In this document: positions 15,639 through 25,036 of the stretch, in pieces
Layout: each line of letters starts with the position of its first letter
How positions within the stretch are numbered: the stretch's first letter is position 1
NCBI GenBank assembly: GCA_900546665.1
Contig: URDY01000017.1
Location: 1-62,593 of the forward strand
DNA length: 62,593 nt
Source of the DNA: an uncultured Paraprevotella sp.
GTDB taxonomy: Bacteria; Bacteroidota; Bacteroidia; Bacteroidales; Bacteroidaceae
Direction: 5' to 3'
Position numbers and translations under genes: made by a program
Notes under the pieces: model-generated
What the model was told of the DNA's origin: nothing
Databases searched by the model: none
The model's input: the letters and a program-made list of their open reading frames with translations, nothing else

Positions 15639-15980
15639 TTACCACCTCTGATGAATGCCATTATCACTATTCTTGATCCGTTGCAAGACGATATATCCCA
15701 ATGCTGAAACCATCATCACCGCACCAATAATCGGAATCACGGCCAAGATGAATCTCCCCACCACTATGCCTCCGCCACCACTGACCACAGAGCCGCCTCC
15801 CAACCACGCGACAGCCGCATTGATACAAGCCTCGCCGGTCAACATACTGATAGGTGTTCTTGCGGATGCCATACCCTGCATGGCTATCCACATCGCCACT
15901 GTCTGACCTTCTAAAAACACGGCAAGTCCCATACAAGCCGTGATCACTGCATAAAAACTATTTTTCTTTTTCATATCCAT
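15639..15980 (-). CDS. Small glycine-rich membrane protein
   Basis: The product has 113 residues and two or three hydrophobic segments: about 9-33 (AVITACMGLAVFLEG..), a middle segment with AAVAWLGGGSVVSGGGGIVV and FILAVIPIIGAVMMVSALGY. The 'TGEAxxNAAxAWLGGGSxxxGGGG' block is a glycine zipper that recurs in bacterial membrane proteins and resembles the IFI6/ISG12-type hydrophobic repeat. The last residues are charged. Candidate roles are a membrane-active effector, a holin-like protein or a small scaffold; none can be chosen from sequence. It is encoded just upstream of the UDG-like gene on the same strand, with a separate promoter between them. Confidence 0.6.
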   Translation of the reverse strand: MDMKKKNSFYAVITACMGLAVFLEGQTVAMWIAMQGMASARTPISMLTGEACINAAVAWLGGGSVVSGGGGIVVGRFILAVIPIIGAVMMVSALGYIVLQRIKNSDNGIHQRW

Positions 15981-16070
15981 ACGTTTTTAAGTACAAAGCA
16001 AGCGTATGGTTATGCCAAAACACAGCATAAGAACATTTAATGTTCACCTTTGCCCGTTATTTCCATCCTC

Positions 16071-18191
16071 TTATTGGATAATACCCGTATCATTATCCTT
16101 CAGTTCAATGGATCTGTTGATCTCACGGAACCTGCGTCCCTTGTTCAGACGCCATGTCACGGTCAGACTGACGAGGTTGCAGGAATCCGTACTGTAAAGA
16201 GCCGTTTTCTTATGAAGATTGCGGTTCAGGATCTCCGTCTCATACATTTTATACCGGCTCTGTAAAGGCTGTTGCCAGATGAGGACAAACTGCCAGTCCC
16301 TGTAGGTGTAGGCCGCTTTCAAGACTATGTCTCCCCCACTATATCCTTTCGTTTCCCCTTCCAGAAAGCGTGAGCCATTGTCGGCATACAGATAAAGTGA
16401 AACCGGCCCCAAATAAGCGTTAAGGCTGCCCGTCGCAAAATAGGACGTGTAGCAATGCGTATAGTCATCACCGAAATTAAAGCAACGGAACAAGCCGCCA
16501 TAGGCCGTGAAAGACAGTTTCTCAGGAAACAGCCAATAGCTGGCATAGGCCATAAGGAGTAAGGCATCTATCTCTTTCTGGTTGCGCTGGGTATAGACAA
16601 ACCGGTTGTCGGCTGTGCGTTCATACACCGCCATATTGGGACGGCGGCACATCTTATAGAACCCTTGAAGATTGGCCTGCAGACGCGAACCGGTATACGA
16701 GAACTGAAGCTTGTGATAAGCCTCACGGTTGGGCTTGAGGTCAGGACTTCCCACCGTCCACTCCATGCGGTTGGTACGTATGGCAGCGTCGCTGATCATG
16801 GCCACACGGGATGTCCTTTCACCCGACTGAAAATTATAGCTCAGCTGCAAGGAACGGGTAAAGTTGTAGCTCAGTGCGACTTTGGGACAGAAGGTCAGAT
16901 AATCATAAGAATGGGACAGCTGACGATAATGCAGATAACTTGCTCCGACTCCAGCCGAATAACGGACATTCTCCCATAGCCCCTTGATCTCAGAGAACAG
17001 ATACACACGGTTGTGGTGCATGGGAGTCACAGCAGACACATCCCCCGAATATTCATTATGGGTATACTTCTGACTGTAATTGAGACCGGCGGAGAAAATG
17101 AACGGTTTAAGTTTGTTTTCATAAATGGCCTCACTCAGAAAAGAACCGGTCTCGCCGTCAACCTCATAACGGTAAGGCGATCCTTCATCATAGCTGTCAG
17201 ATGAACGGGTGTCAATGTATGTCCCTACAGCATTGAGGGTCAAGGACTGCCGGGACGTCAACTGATGAAAGTAGTAGAGATCGAGCACCGGACTGCCGGT
17301 CCGGCTCTTTTCCTGTTCAAAAGCCGTATACGTCTGCTCACCGTCCTGAATCTGTTTCCGGCTGGAATGATCCGGCACACGACTGAAATCACCGCTCAAC
17401 GAGGCCTGAAACACGTAGCGGCTGGAATCAGCCAGATTATAGGTCAACTTCATCTGGTGACCCTGATTCCGGTTACGGGAAGCAACATCGTTGCGCCGGA
17501 TCGTATAAACGGTACCATCTATCAGATGGTAATCGGCCGTTTCCTCCTCCCGCAATCCTTTGAAATTCCGGTAACCCAAACTGTAGTTCAACGACAACTC
17601 ACTCTTTCCCTTGTTCCATTTGCCATATACCGTATAGTCACCGTTACGGGCCGTCAGCGCCTGAGTAAGCGAACTCCCCAGAGTATAGCCGTTATCCGCC
17701 CGCCTGGTGATAATATTGATGACATAAGCTATGCCGTCCCCATAGCGGACACCGGGACTGTCGATAAATTCAATCGAACGCACGCTTTGGGGATCAAGCG
17801 GCAACAGCTCCGCCTTGCCCGCTATGATATCATTAATACGGATCTGCACGCTGCCCCTGTGGTCAATGGCCGATACACTATGACCCACCTCATCCACACG
17901 GATATTGGGAAGGGTAAACTGCTGAAGCAGACTATACCCCGAACCCGCAGCAGCTTTCTGCCGACTGGTCGGATAAAGCCACATTCCGTCTGCCTTATAA
18001 ACAATCCGGTCTGCCTTGACTTCCACCTCATTCAGCTTGACAGCAGGTTTGGAATCCTGTGCAAGCACCGGAAAGGACATCAACCCTACGACGCCCCCGA
18101 CAACGGCGTGCCGGACAATCCTCCGGAAAACGGATACCGAAGGCAGAGTGTCCCTAACGACCTCATGAAAAAATAATGCAAGTGTTTTCAT
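16071..18191 (-). CDS. Outer-membrane beta-barrel receptor (TonB-dependent receptor-like)
   Basis: The start at 18191 (706 residues) is chosen because a promoter -7 element covers the upstream Met at 18218. An extended signal region ends at PVLAQ (about residue 45). Residues about 50-165 form a plug-like domain (VKLNEVEVKADRIVYKADGM, then QFTLPNIRVDE, DPQSVRSIEFIDSPGVRYGDG, YVINIITRR), and the rest is a barrel with many alternating Tyr/Ser/Asn strands. There is no N-terminal carboxypeptidase-like repeat and no SusD partner. This is the OMP_b-brl_3 type of receptor. It follows a membrane-bound regulator on the same strand, so a regulator-receptor pair is likely. The ligand is unknown. Confidence 0.85.
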   Translation of the reverse strand: MKTLALFFHEVVRDTLPSVSVFRRIVRHAVVGGVVGLMSFPVLAQDSKPAVKLNEVEVKADRIVYKADGMWLYPTSRQKAAAGSGYSLLQQFTLPNIRVDEVGHSVSAIDHRGSVQIRINDIIAGKAELLPLDPQSVRSIEFIDSPGVRYGDGIAYVINIITRRADNGYTLGSSLTQALTARNGDYTVYGKWNKGKSELSLNYSLGYRNFKGLREEETADYHLIDGTVYTIRRNDVASRNRNQGHQMKLTYNLADSSRYVFQASLSGDFSRVPDHSSRKQIQDGEQTYTAFEQEKSRTGSPVLDLYYFHQLTSRQSLTLNAVGTYIDTRSSDSYDEGSPYRYEVDGETGSFLSEAIYENKLKPFIFSAGLNYSQKYTHNEYSGDVSAVTPMHHNRVYLFSEIKGLWENVRYSAGVGASYLHYRQLSHSYDYLTFCPKVALSYNFTRSLQLSYNFQSGERTSRVAMISDAAIRTNRMEWTVGSPDLKPNREAYHKLQFSYTGSRLQANLQGFYKMCRRPNMAVYERTADNRFVYTQRNQKEIDALLLMAYASYWLFPEKLSFTAYGGLFRCFNFGDDYTHCYTSYFATGSLNAYLGPVSLYLYADNGSRFLEGETKGYSGGDIVLKAAYTYRDWQFVLIWQQPLQSRYKMYETEILNRNLHKKTALYSTDSCNLVSLTVTWRLNKGRRFREINRSIELKDNDTGIIQ

Positions 18192-18215
18192 TTGTTCCTT
18201 TATTTGTTTCAGGAA

Positions 18216-18247
18216 CAAAAGTAGGATACGTCTGCAGAAGCGTCAAG
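18216..18247 (-). promoter_or_regulatory. Promoter between the regulator and the receptor gene
   Basis: TACTTTTG (18223-18216) on the minus strand, 20 bases after CTTG (18247-18244), a one-base variant of TTTG. Transcription would begin near 18210, supporting the receptor start at 18191. Confidence 0.5.
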
Positions 18248-18280
18248 AACAGACACTGACATTTACCTGACAATTCACTG

Positions 18281-19135
18281 TCAAACTTTCATCTCCTTGA
18301 TTTCCAAAGAATAATGACGTCCTCTTTCCGTGACGATTTTCAGACGGGTATGTTCCTCCACTATGGGTTTCAGCCGGCGTATAAGAGTATAAAGCGTATC
18401 GTTGGCATCCTCCTTCTTTGGCCATAACGCCGCACAGATCTCCTCTTTCGAAAGCGAATGCGAGGGAGCCTGCCAGAACAGTTGCATTAACTGCTGCTGC
18501 ATGGGGGTGAAACGGATAGGCGTACGATCCTCGCTATAGAAACGGTTATCGGTTTCAGAATAGACCAGCCCGCCGTAACCGGCCTCAAGCTGGCAGACCA
18601 GGTCATTCCGCCTATTCTTCCGCGTATAAACGACCGACCCTATGGCCCAAAGGATGGCGGCAACCATCAGACTGACCGGAAGACGCTGGTCGGACATACA
18701 AAATACTGATGCGGCCGACAAACGGGCATAACCTTTCAACGCCAGTGCCTCACCCGCCTGTCCGTTCGGAATGACCAGCGTATCGCTGCAGATCGCGTGA
18801 TGATCTGCCAGACTCCCCCGATAATGCTCGTCCATAATATCGAACGTGAGGAAAGCCGCCTCTTTCAGCCGCGGATTTTTCAGATGACGGCAAAAGCGCT
18901 CATCCGACACGGCGATCAGGACCGGTCCGCCCGAAGCCTGCCGCAGCTGCTTATAGGTTCTGATCGTGTCCTGCGTCACGATCTGGTTTTTCTCCTCCTC
19001 CAGAGTCAGCAACAAGGCCTGATTCAGATCTGCCGTGATATCATGATAAGTAGTGCAGTAATTATGATGCCCGGCCCACAGCGAAGTCAGCATCAGCGTC
19101 AGAAATACAGCAACGGGAAGTATTCTGTGTTTCAT
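18281..19135 (-). CDS. Membrane-anchored winged-helix one-component regulator
   Basis: The protein has 284 residues. A first hydrophobic segment (6-21) and a second (152-172, SLMVAAILWAIGSVVY) bracket a region of about 130 residues that should lie in the periplasm. It contains Cys27, Cys82, Cys116 and Cys146. After KNRRND comes a cytoplasmic C-terminal winged helix of the OmpR/PhoB type (205-281: IRFTPMQQQLMQLFWQAPSH, LSKEEICAALWP, LYTLIRRLKPIV, RGRHYSLEI). This is a ToxR-like layout turned round, with the DNA-binding domain last, so it should sense an envelope signal directly. It lies 62 bases upstream of the outer-membrane receptor gene on the same strand, its probable target. Confidence 0.85.
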   Translation of the reverse strand: MKHRILPVAVFLTLMLTSLWAGHHNYCTTYHDITADLNQALLLTLEEEKNQIVTQDTIRTYKQLRQASGGPVLIAVSDERFCRHLKNPRLKEAAFLTFDIMDEHYRGSLADHHAICSDTLVIPNGQAGEALALKGYARLSAASVFCMSDQRLPVSLMVAAILWAIGSVVYTRKNRRNDLVCQLEAGYGGLVYSETDNRFYSEDRTPIRFTPMQQQLMQLFWQAPSHSLSKEEICAALWPKKEDANDTLYTLIRRLKPIVEEHTRLKIVTERGRHYSLEIKEMKV

Positions 19136-19355
19136 AAGTTACATGAGTTTATTTTCCACAAAAATAGTCAATTTTATGTTTCCCGGATAGTCCCGAATGA
19201 CTCTAATAGGCAACACTACTCCACGAATTAACATTAATTTGAGATCTGCACAGAAACGGTATATCGAAGGAAATTTAATCATTTTATTATCTTGACACAA
19301 TTCTGTTCATACTGTAATAGACACAATTCAATAGTTCTCCTACTACTAATTACAA

Positions 19356-19404
19356 ACAAAAAAAAGAGCATGTAATCTCAATTATCGTTGAATTACATAC
19401 TCTT
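19356..19404 (-). terminator. Terminator of the DUF4468 gene
   Basis: On the minus strand AAGAGTATGTAAT (19404-19392) pairs with ATTACATGCTCTT (19376-19364, one G-T pair) and ends in a T-run. Confidence 0.8.
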
Positions 19405-19423
19405 CCTGCTCTTACAAGATTAT

Positions 19424-20107
19424 TTACCAATTATCATCCTCATTACCAACCAGACCATTCTTAATACATTCCTCAATCTTATCCAGCACTACATTGGAAT
19501 AAGCGTATGACATTACAAGGGCCTTACTGGAAGTTTTCTTGTGAGGATCCTTTTCTGCAGTAAAAGGAAAGCACTTGTCAAGCACCCAATTCTCATCCTG
19601 ACGTACCGGCATGGTACCATCTATGGCACCTACCCAACCACCTCCAGACATACGAACCACAGAATAATAAGGTACCGTATATGTTACACGAATCTTATCG
19701 TCTTTGATGTCACATTTAATGACAGGCTTAATATTCACTCTATACGCATTCATACCACCCATGTGTTGCGCAATATCCTCCATGTAAGTCTGAGCAATTA
19801 TGGTACCCAGTTCCTTGTCTTTAAGCTGGATTACCGAGTTTGCATCATTAAACGTGACAGAAAACCAATAGTTCAGCAACACATAAAGCTGATCCTTGGT
19901 CTTACCGGGAGCCTGAATGACCTGAACAAAAGTAAGAGCATTATTCTTGTCCAGTTGGATCTGACTAGCCAGATTACTGGCAGCATTCTCCCATTCTTTT
20001 CCATACCTTTCCTTGACATATTTTTCCAATTCTTCAGTACGCAAAATTTGTGCATTGACAAATGAAACACTACATAACAGTGCCAACATGAAAACTAATT
20101 TCTTCAT
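19424..20107 (-). CDS. Exported DUF4468-domain protein
   Basis: The 227-residue product has a signal peptide (MKKLVFMLALLCSVSFVNA). The rest fits DUF4468, a Bacteroidetes domain with a TBP-like fold: FVQVIQAPGKTKDQLYVLLN, the WFSVTFNDANSVIQLKDKEL stretch and a C-terminal VNIKPVIKCDIKDDKIRVTY. Proteins of this family are periplasmic or outer-membrane associated and of unknown role. A hairpin terminator follows. The upstream region is shared with glnS, which is read the other way. Confidence 0.8.
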   Translation of the reverse strand: MKKLVFMLALLCSVSFVNAQILRTEELEKYVKERYGKEWENAASNLASQIQLDKNNALTFVQVIQAPGKTKDQLYVLLNYWFSVTFNDANSVIQLKDKELGTIIAQTYMEDIAQHMGGMNAYRVNIKPVIKCDIKDDKIRVTYTVPYYSVVRMSGGGWVGAIDGTMPVRQDENWVLDKCFPFTAEKDPHKKTSSKALVMSYAYSNVVLDKIEECIKNGLVGNEDDNW

Positions 20108-20262
20108 GACGATATATTACGGCTAAATGAAACAACTATATATTTTTTTCAGTCTCCTCCTTTTTTGGTTTCAAGAAAATCCTTATTATAACCTGACACG
20201 AAAAATCCCCTATGGCATTATCACGAAACAAGACTTCAACTAAATCACACGGGTATAAAAAT

Positions 20263-20294
20263 AGATGTGGCATGTCTCACGACATACCACATCT
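20263..20294 (-). terminator. Terminator-like hairpin upstream of the DUF4468 gene
   Basis: AGATGTGGTATGTC / GACATGCCACATCT (14 bp with one G-T pair, 4-base loop) is followed on the minus strand by ATTTTTAT. No minus-strand gene lies upstream of it before glnS, so what it terminates is unclear; it may end an unrecognised small RNA or an antisense transcript. Confidence 0.55.
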
Positions 20295-20489
20295 CCTAAT
20301 TTCAATAGGTATTAGTTTTTAAGGTAAAAAGATTGTTTTCAGAATAACTGATGCAAATATCGGCCTTTCATTTCATCGAACAAAACATTTTTTCATGTTT
20401 CTTAGCATATAAATCGGTTTTTTCCAAAAAAGAAGGCTGATCGACCCGACAAATTGGGATATTTTATAAAAAGCATTCAAATTAAATCG

Positions 20490-20497
20490 TATCTTTG
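20490..20497 (+). promoter_or_regulatory. -7 element of glnS
   Basis: TATCTTTG, 35 bases before the glnS start codon. No exact TTTG is seen at the -33 position. Confidence 0.5.
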
Positions 20498-20532
20498 CAA
20501 GATAATTAAACAACATAAATGTAATTCGAATC

Positions 20533-22236
20533 ATGGCAACAACAAATAATGAAGAACCTGTAGAAAAAAAAGGACTGAACTTCGTTGAAGAAATTGTATC
20601 AGCTGATCTGGCTGCCGGCAAAAACGATGGCAGATTGCAAACCCGTTTCCCGCCAGAACCTAACGGTTACCTGCATATCGGTCATGCCAAAGCAATCTGC
20701 ATGGACTTCGGTATTGCACAAAAATATGGTGGTGTCTGCAACCTCCGTCTTGATGATACCAACCCAGTAAAGGAAGACACGGAATATGTAGAAGCCATTA
20801 AAGAAGATATCCAATGGCTAGGCTTCAAATGGGGTGAAATCTACCATGCCTCAGATTATTTCCAACAGCTTTGGGATTTTGCCGTACGCCTGATCAAAGA
20901 AGGTAAAGCTTACATAGACGAACAAACCAGTGAAGAAATTGCCGCACAGAAGGGTACCCCGACACAACCGGGTGTAGCCAGTCCTTACCGCGACCGTCCG
21001 ATCGAAGAGAATCTGGCTCTGTTTAACAAAATGAACAGCGGAGAAGCAGAAGAAGGTTCCATGGTACTCCGTGCCAAACTGGATATGGCAAGCCCTAACA
21101 TGCACTTCAGAGATCCGATCATCTACCGCATAATCAACAAGGAACATCATCGTACCGGAAACAAGTGGAAAGCTTACCCCATGTATGATTTCGCACATGG
21201 ACAAAGTGACTATTTTGAAGGTGTGACACACTCTATCTGTACCCTCGAATTCGTTCCTCACCGTCCGTTGTACGACCACTTCATTGACGAACTTAAGGAA
21301 GGTAAAGATCTGGAAGATCACCGTCCACGCCAGATTGAGTTCAACCGTCTGAATCTGACATATACGGTTATGAGCAAACGTAAACTTCTTGCTCTGGTTA
21401 AAGAAGGCCTGGTCAACGGTTGGGACGATCCCCGTATGCCGACTCTCTGCGGATATCGCCGCCGCGGTTATTCACCGGAGGCCATCCGCAAATTCATCGA
21501 TATGATCGGCTATACCAAATTTGATGCCCTCAACGATTTTGCCATGCTGGAGGCTGCCGTACGCGAAGATCTCAACGCACGCGCAACCCGCGTATCAGCT
21601 GTTCTCCACCCGATCAAGCTGATCATTACCAATTATCCGGAAGGACAAGTCGAAACACTTGAAGCCATCAATAATCCGGAAAATCTGGCAGAAGGCAGCC
21701 ATACCATTGAATTCAGCCGTGAACTTTGGATCGAGGAAGAGGATTTCATGGAAAATGCACCTAAAAAATATTTCCGCCTGACACCGGGTAACGAAGTCCG
21801 TCTGAAGAATGCCTATATCGTAAAATGCACAGGCTGCAAGAAAGATAACGAAGGACGCGTAACAGAAGTATATTGTGAATATGATCCACAGTCCAAGAGC
21901 GGCATGCCGGGAGCTGACCGCAAGGTTAAAGGCACCATACACTGGCTCAGCTGCGCTCACTGTCTGCCGGCTGGAGTAAGGTTGTATGACCGCCTGTTCA
22001 CTGTAGAAAATCCGGGTGCGGACGAACGCGATTTCCGCGAATTACTCAATCCGGACTCCCTGCAGGTTCTGACCAACTGTTATGTAGAAAAATATCTGGC
22101 AACCAAGAAACCGCTTGATTATCTGCAGTTCCAGCGAATCGGTTATTTCACAATGGACAAGGACAGTACCAGCGAACACTTGATATTCAACCGTACGGTC
22201 GGACTCAAAGACACCTGGAAAAAGATCAACAAATAA
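20533..22236 (+). CDS. glnS: Glutamine--tRNA ligase
   Basis: The 567-residue enzyme attaches glutamine to tRNA-Gln in the cytoplasm. The class I signature is clear: PPEPNGYLHIGHAKA (HIGH motif, residues about 41-55) and VMSKRKL (KMSKS-like) in the catalytic part, with VCNLRLDDTNPVKED between. The anticodon-binding beta-barrels follow (from about residue 350). The length and start agree with bacterial GlnRS. Presence of GlnRS implies direct glutaminylation rather than the transamidation route for this tRNA. The stop codon is followed after two bases by the start of a TPR gene, so the two are co-transcribed. Confidence 0.98.
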   Translation: MATTNNEEPVEKKGLNFVEEIVSADLAAGKNDGRLQTRFPPEPNGYLHIGHAKAICMDFGIAQKYGGVCNLRLDDTNPVKEDTEYVEAIKEDIQWLGFKWGEIYHASDYFQQLWDFAVRLIKEGKAYIDEQTSEEIAAQKGTPTQPGVASPYRDRPIEENLALFNKMNSGEAEEGSMVLRAKLDMASPNMHFRDPIIYRIINKEHHRTGNKWKAYPMYDFAHGQSDYFEGVTHSICTLEFVPHRPLYDHFIDELKEGKDLEDHRPRQIEFNRLNLTYTVMSKRKLLALVKEGLVNGWDDPRMPTLCGYRRRGYSPEAIRKFIDMIGYTKFDALNDFAMLEAAVREDLNARATRVSAVLHPIKLIITNYPEGQVETLEAINNPENLAEGSHTIEFSRELWIEEEDFMENAPKKYFRLTPGNEVRLKNAYIVKCTGCKKDNEGRVTEVYCEYDPQSKSGMPGADRKVKGTIHWLSCAHCLPAGVRLYDRLFTVENPGADERDFRELLNPDSLQVLTNCYVEKYLATKKPLDYLQFQRIGYFTMDKDSTSEHLIFNRTVGLKDTWKKINK

Positions 22237-22238
22237 AA

Positions 22239-23723
22239 ATGTCATACGAAGATCTCTCCTACTTTGGAGAAGAAGAATTCAAAAAAAATCTCGCCATCTA
22301 TGAAGCGATGCTCAAGGACGGTTCGTCTGCTTATATGGAAGCAGATGAACTGACTGACATTGCTGAATATTATCTGATGAAAGGATTGTCGGAAAAAGCT
22401 TATGACTGCATTCATTATGCTTTGAAGCTACACCCGGGGAGCGTTGACCCTCTTATTTTCCTGGCCCGACAGAAAATGTTTGCCGACAAGTTGGATGAAG
22501 CCATAGCCATACGCAACCAGATTACTGATCAGCAGGATCGTGAGGTAATCTTTTTCAATCTTGAATTATATCTGCATCAGGATAAAAGACAGGAAGCAGA
22601 AAACTATCTGGCGCAAATTTCTGAAGACTTAAACGATGATGCGGAGGAATTCGCCTACGATGTAGCATGTGTCTATTTAGACTATAACATTTACGACATG
22701 GCCCGGATATGGGCGGACAAAGCGCTGTCTTTCCATCCGGAAAGTGACAGGAATCTGAAATTGAAAGCTGAAGTCCTGATTGGGCTGAATCAGACGACAG
22801 AAGCCATTGCGATTCTGAATCAGGCGCTCGACATAAACCCTTATAATATCTTTGCATGGCACTCTATGACTGAAGCATACATGCAACTGAACGATTTTGC
22901 CAAAGCCATAGAGACAGTAGATTTCGCCCTGGCCATCAATGAAAAAGACTATCATGGTCTGCAACTGAAAGCCAACTGCCTGTTTTATCAAGGCAACTAT
23001 AAAGAAGCACACCGTTACTACTCATTGTATTTCGAAGAATTCAAATCGGATGAAATCAGTTATATGTATGACGGAGTATCCCTGCTCAATCTTCAGGCTT
23101 ACGATGAAGCCATCAGTCAGTTGGAACAAGGTGTCAGTTTGTCCGGTGAGCAATCTACGGAACGTTTTCATCTGTACCAGCAACTTTCACTGGCATACAG
23201 CAAAAAAGGCATGCTTGACAAGGCATTCGACTATATCGAAAAAGCCTGTCAGATACATACACTTGATTACAATGTAGACATCTGCAAAGGTAATATGCTG
23301 CTCGAAAACGGCCTGCAGGATCAAGCGTATGCCTGCTTTGCCAAAGCTATGGAAGAAAAGGATCCGGACACCTTGCTCAAAAACCATTTCCTCATTGGGG
23401 TTTCACTGACGGAAAACAGCCAGTATGCCAAGGCGGAAGACCACTTCCGTTATATTCTGGAAAATGACAAACAAACAGAAGGATTCAGTGGAAAGATTTT
23501 CAGTTATCTGTCTCTCTGCGCTATGATGCAACATCATACATCGGATTTTCTGCAATACCTGAAACTGGCATGCGAATGTAATGACCCTTATCTGGAAATT
23601 ACAATAGGACGCTTTATTCCAAACGAAGTAGAACCGACAAAATTCTATCAGTATGTATTGCTTCATCCAGAACAGTTCATTAGTGATGAGCAGTCGGATA
23701 TAACACCTGCTGAGCAGAATTAA
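22239..23723 (+). CDS. Tetratricopeptide-repeat protein
   Basis: The 494-residue protein has no signal peptide and is built of TPR-type helix pairs nearly throughout. Examples are AEYYLMKGLSEKAYDCIHYA, AIAILNQALDINPYNIFAWH, AYMQLNDFAKAIETVDFAL and AYSKKGMLDKAFDYIEKACQ. Repeats of this kind bind other proteins. It starts two bases after the glnS stop and ends at a strong bidirectional terminator, so it forms a two-gene operon with glnS. Its partner is unknown. Confidence 0.9.
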   Translation: MSYEDLSYFGEEEFKKNLAIYEAMLKDGSSAYMEADELTDIAEYYLMKGLSEKAYDCIHYALKLHPGSVDPLIFLARQKMFADKLDEAIAIRNQITDQQDREVIFFNLELYLHQDKRQEAENYLAQISEDLNDDAEEFAYDVACVYLDYNIYDMARIWADKALSFHPESDRNLKLKAEVLIGLNQTTEAIAILNQALDINPYNIFAWHSMTEAYMQLNDFAKAIETVDFALAINEKDYHGLQLKANCLFYQGNYKEAHRYYSLYFEEFKSDEISYMYDGVSLLNLQAYDEAISQLEQGVSLSGEQSTERFHLYQQLSLAYSKKGMLDKAFDYIEKACQIHTLDYNVDICKGNMLLENGLQDQAYACFAKAMEEKDPDTLLKNHFLIGVSLTENSQYAKAEDHFRYILENDKQTEGFSGKIFSYLSLCAMMQHHTSDFLQYLKLACECNDPYLEITIGRFIPNEVEPTKFYQYVLLHPEQFISDEQSDITPAEQN

Positions 23724-23737
23724 TTTTTCACCTCTAT

Positions 23738-23784
23738 AAAAAAAGGATGTCCTGAAAAAGTTTTCAGGACATCCTTTTTTTATA
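23738..23784. terminator. Bidirectional terminator between TPR and manC genes
   Basis: AAAAAAGGATGTCCTGAAAA and its exact complement enclose a 4-base loop, with A-runs before and T-runs after. It serves the converging TPR and mannose-1-phosphate guanylyltransferase genes. Confidence 0.95.
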
Positions 23785-23835
23785 TTATCGGCAAGAAGAA
23801 AGAAGACACCCTTCTTCCTTTAACCTGTTCTACCT

Positions 23836-24897
23836 CTATTCGCTGAATTGTTTAATGCGTTGCTCCTCTGACAGTTTGCATATCAACAAGGTATCATTTT
23901 TCTCAGCTACAATGAAGCCATCAAGTCCCTGCACAACGACTTTCTTTTCCTGTGTAGTATGAATCATGCAGTTACGTGTTTCATATAAAGTGATATTCTG
24001 ACCAATGCAGGCGTTACCATAAGCATCCTTCATCGTACGCTCATGTAATGCTCCCCAGGTACCCAGATCACTCCAACCGAAATCAGCCGGGAATACAAAA
24101 ATTTCCTCTACCTTCTCCATAATGGCATAATCTACAGATATGCTTTCGCACAAAGGAAACTCTCTGTTGATGGCTTCCTGCTCCTTGTCCGTACCATAAA
24201 CATCCTGCATACCTTCGAATATTTTAGAAATAGCCGGCTGATATACTCTGAATGCATTGACAATCGTGCTCACGCTCCATATAAATATACCTGCATTCCA
24301 AAAATAATTATTACGTTTAATATATTTCTGCGCGGTCGCCAAATCCGGTTTCTCCTTAAAAGAATCCACTCTGTATACTTCCTTGTTGCGTGCAGATGAA
24401 ATACTCAGATCAGCCTGTATGTAACCGTAACCGGTTTCGGGTCTTGTCGGTTTCATGCCCAAGGTCACAATGGCGTCACTCTCAGCCGTAAATGAAAGAC
24501 AAGAGGCAATTACGCGCTGGAATTCAGACACATTCATTACCACATGATCACTTGGAGTTACGACGATATTGGCCTTGGGATTCAATTTCTTTATTCTCCA
24601 GCTCACATAGGCTATACAAGGGGCCGTATTACGACGGCATGGCTCGCGGAGGATATTGGATGCCGGCACATCGGGAAGTTGCTCACGTACCAGATCAGCA
24701 TACTGTTCCGAAGTGACAACCCAAATATTCTCCTGAGGACACAATCCTTTGAAACGGTCCACAGTCAGTTGCAACAAAGTCCGTCCGCATCCTAAAACAT
24801 CAATAAACTGTTTAGGACATTCTGGCGTGCTCATCGGCCAAAACCGACTGCCGATACCACCTGCCATAATCACTAAATGGTTATTCTTCTCTCCCAT
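23836..24897 (-). CDS. manC: Mannose-1-phosphate guanylyltransferase
   Basis: The start at 24897 (353 residues, MGEKNNHLVIMAGGIGSRFW) is preferred; the frame is open 24 codons further upstream but that part is not family-like. The enzyme makes GDP-mannose from mannose-1-phosphate and GTP for fucose and mannose glycans. Seen are the nucleotide loop AGGIGSRFWPMSTPECPKQF, VVTPSDHVV, EKPDLATAQKYIKRNNYFWN and FPADFGWSDLGTWGAL. The chain ends after the transferase plus a short beta-helix; there is no fused phosphomannose isomerase domain. A minus-strand TATTTTTG (24935-24928) lies just upstream. Confidence 0.95.
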   Translation of the reverse strand: MGEKNNHLVIMAGGIGSRFWPMSTPECPKQFIDVLGCGRTLLQLTVDRFKGLCPQENIWVVTSEQYADLVREQLPDVPASNILREPCRRNTAPCIAYVSWRIKKLNPKANIVVTPSDHVVMNVSEFQRVIASCLSFTAESDAIVTLGMKPTRPETGYGYIQADLSISSARNKEVYRVDSFKEKPDLATAQKYIKRNNYFWNAGIFIWSVSTIVNAFRVYQPAISKIFEGMQDVYGTDKEQEAINREFPLCESISVDYAIMEKVEEIFVFPADFGWSDLGTWGALHERTMKDAYGNACIGQNITLYETRNCMIHTTQEKKVVVQGLDGFIVAEKNDTLLICKLSEEQRIKQFSE

Positions 24898-24974
24898 ATA
24901 ATATTGTTCCTCTTTTTTAAATATATGCAAAAATAGGCTTATTTTTTTAAATGTCCGTAAAGTTATCATTTTTA

Positions 24975-25006
24975 TTTGAATATTTACGTGATAAAAAATA
25001 TTTTTG
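24975..25006 (+). promoter_or_regulatory. Consensus promoter of thiD
   Basis: TTTG (24975-24978), a 20-base gap and TATTTTTG (24999-25006) match the consensus exactly, leaving a leader of about 25 bases. Confidence 0.75.
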
Positions 25007-25036
25007 CATAAATAGACGTAAAATAAAAATAAAAAG

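Larger units (their letters stand above)
20108..20532. other. Intergenic region between DUF4468 gene and glnS
   Basis: About 425 bases without a gene. It holds a hairpin at 20263-20294 and, near glnS, a -7 element TATCTTTG (20490-20497). Nothing else was recognised. Confidence 0.5.
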
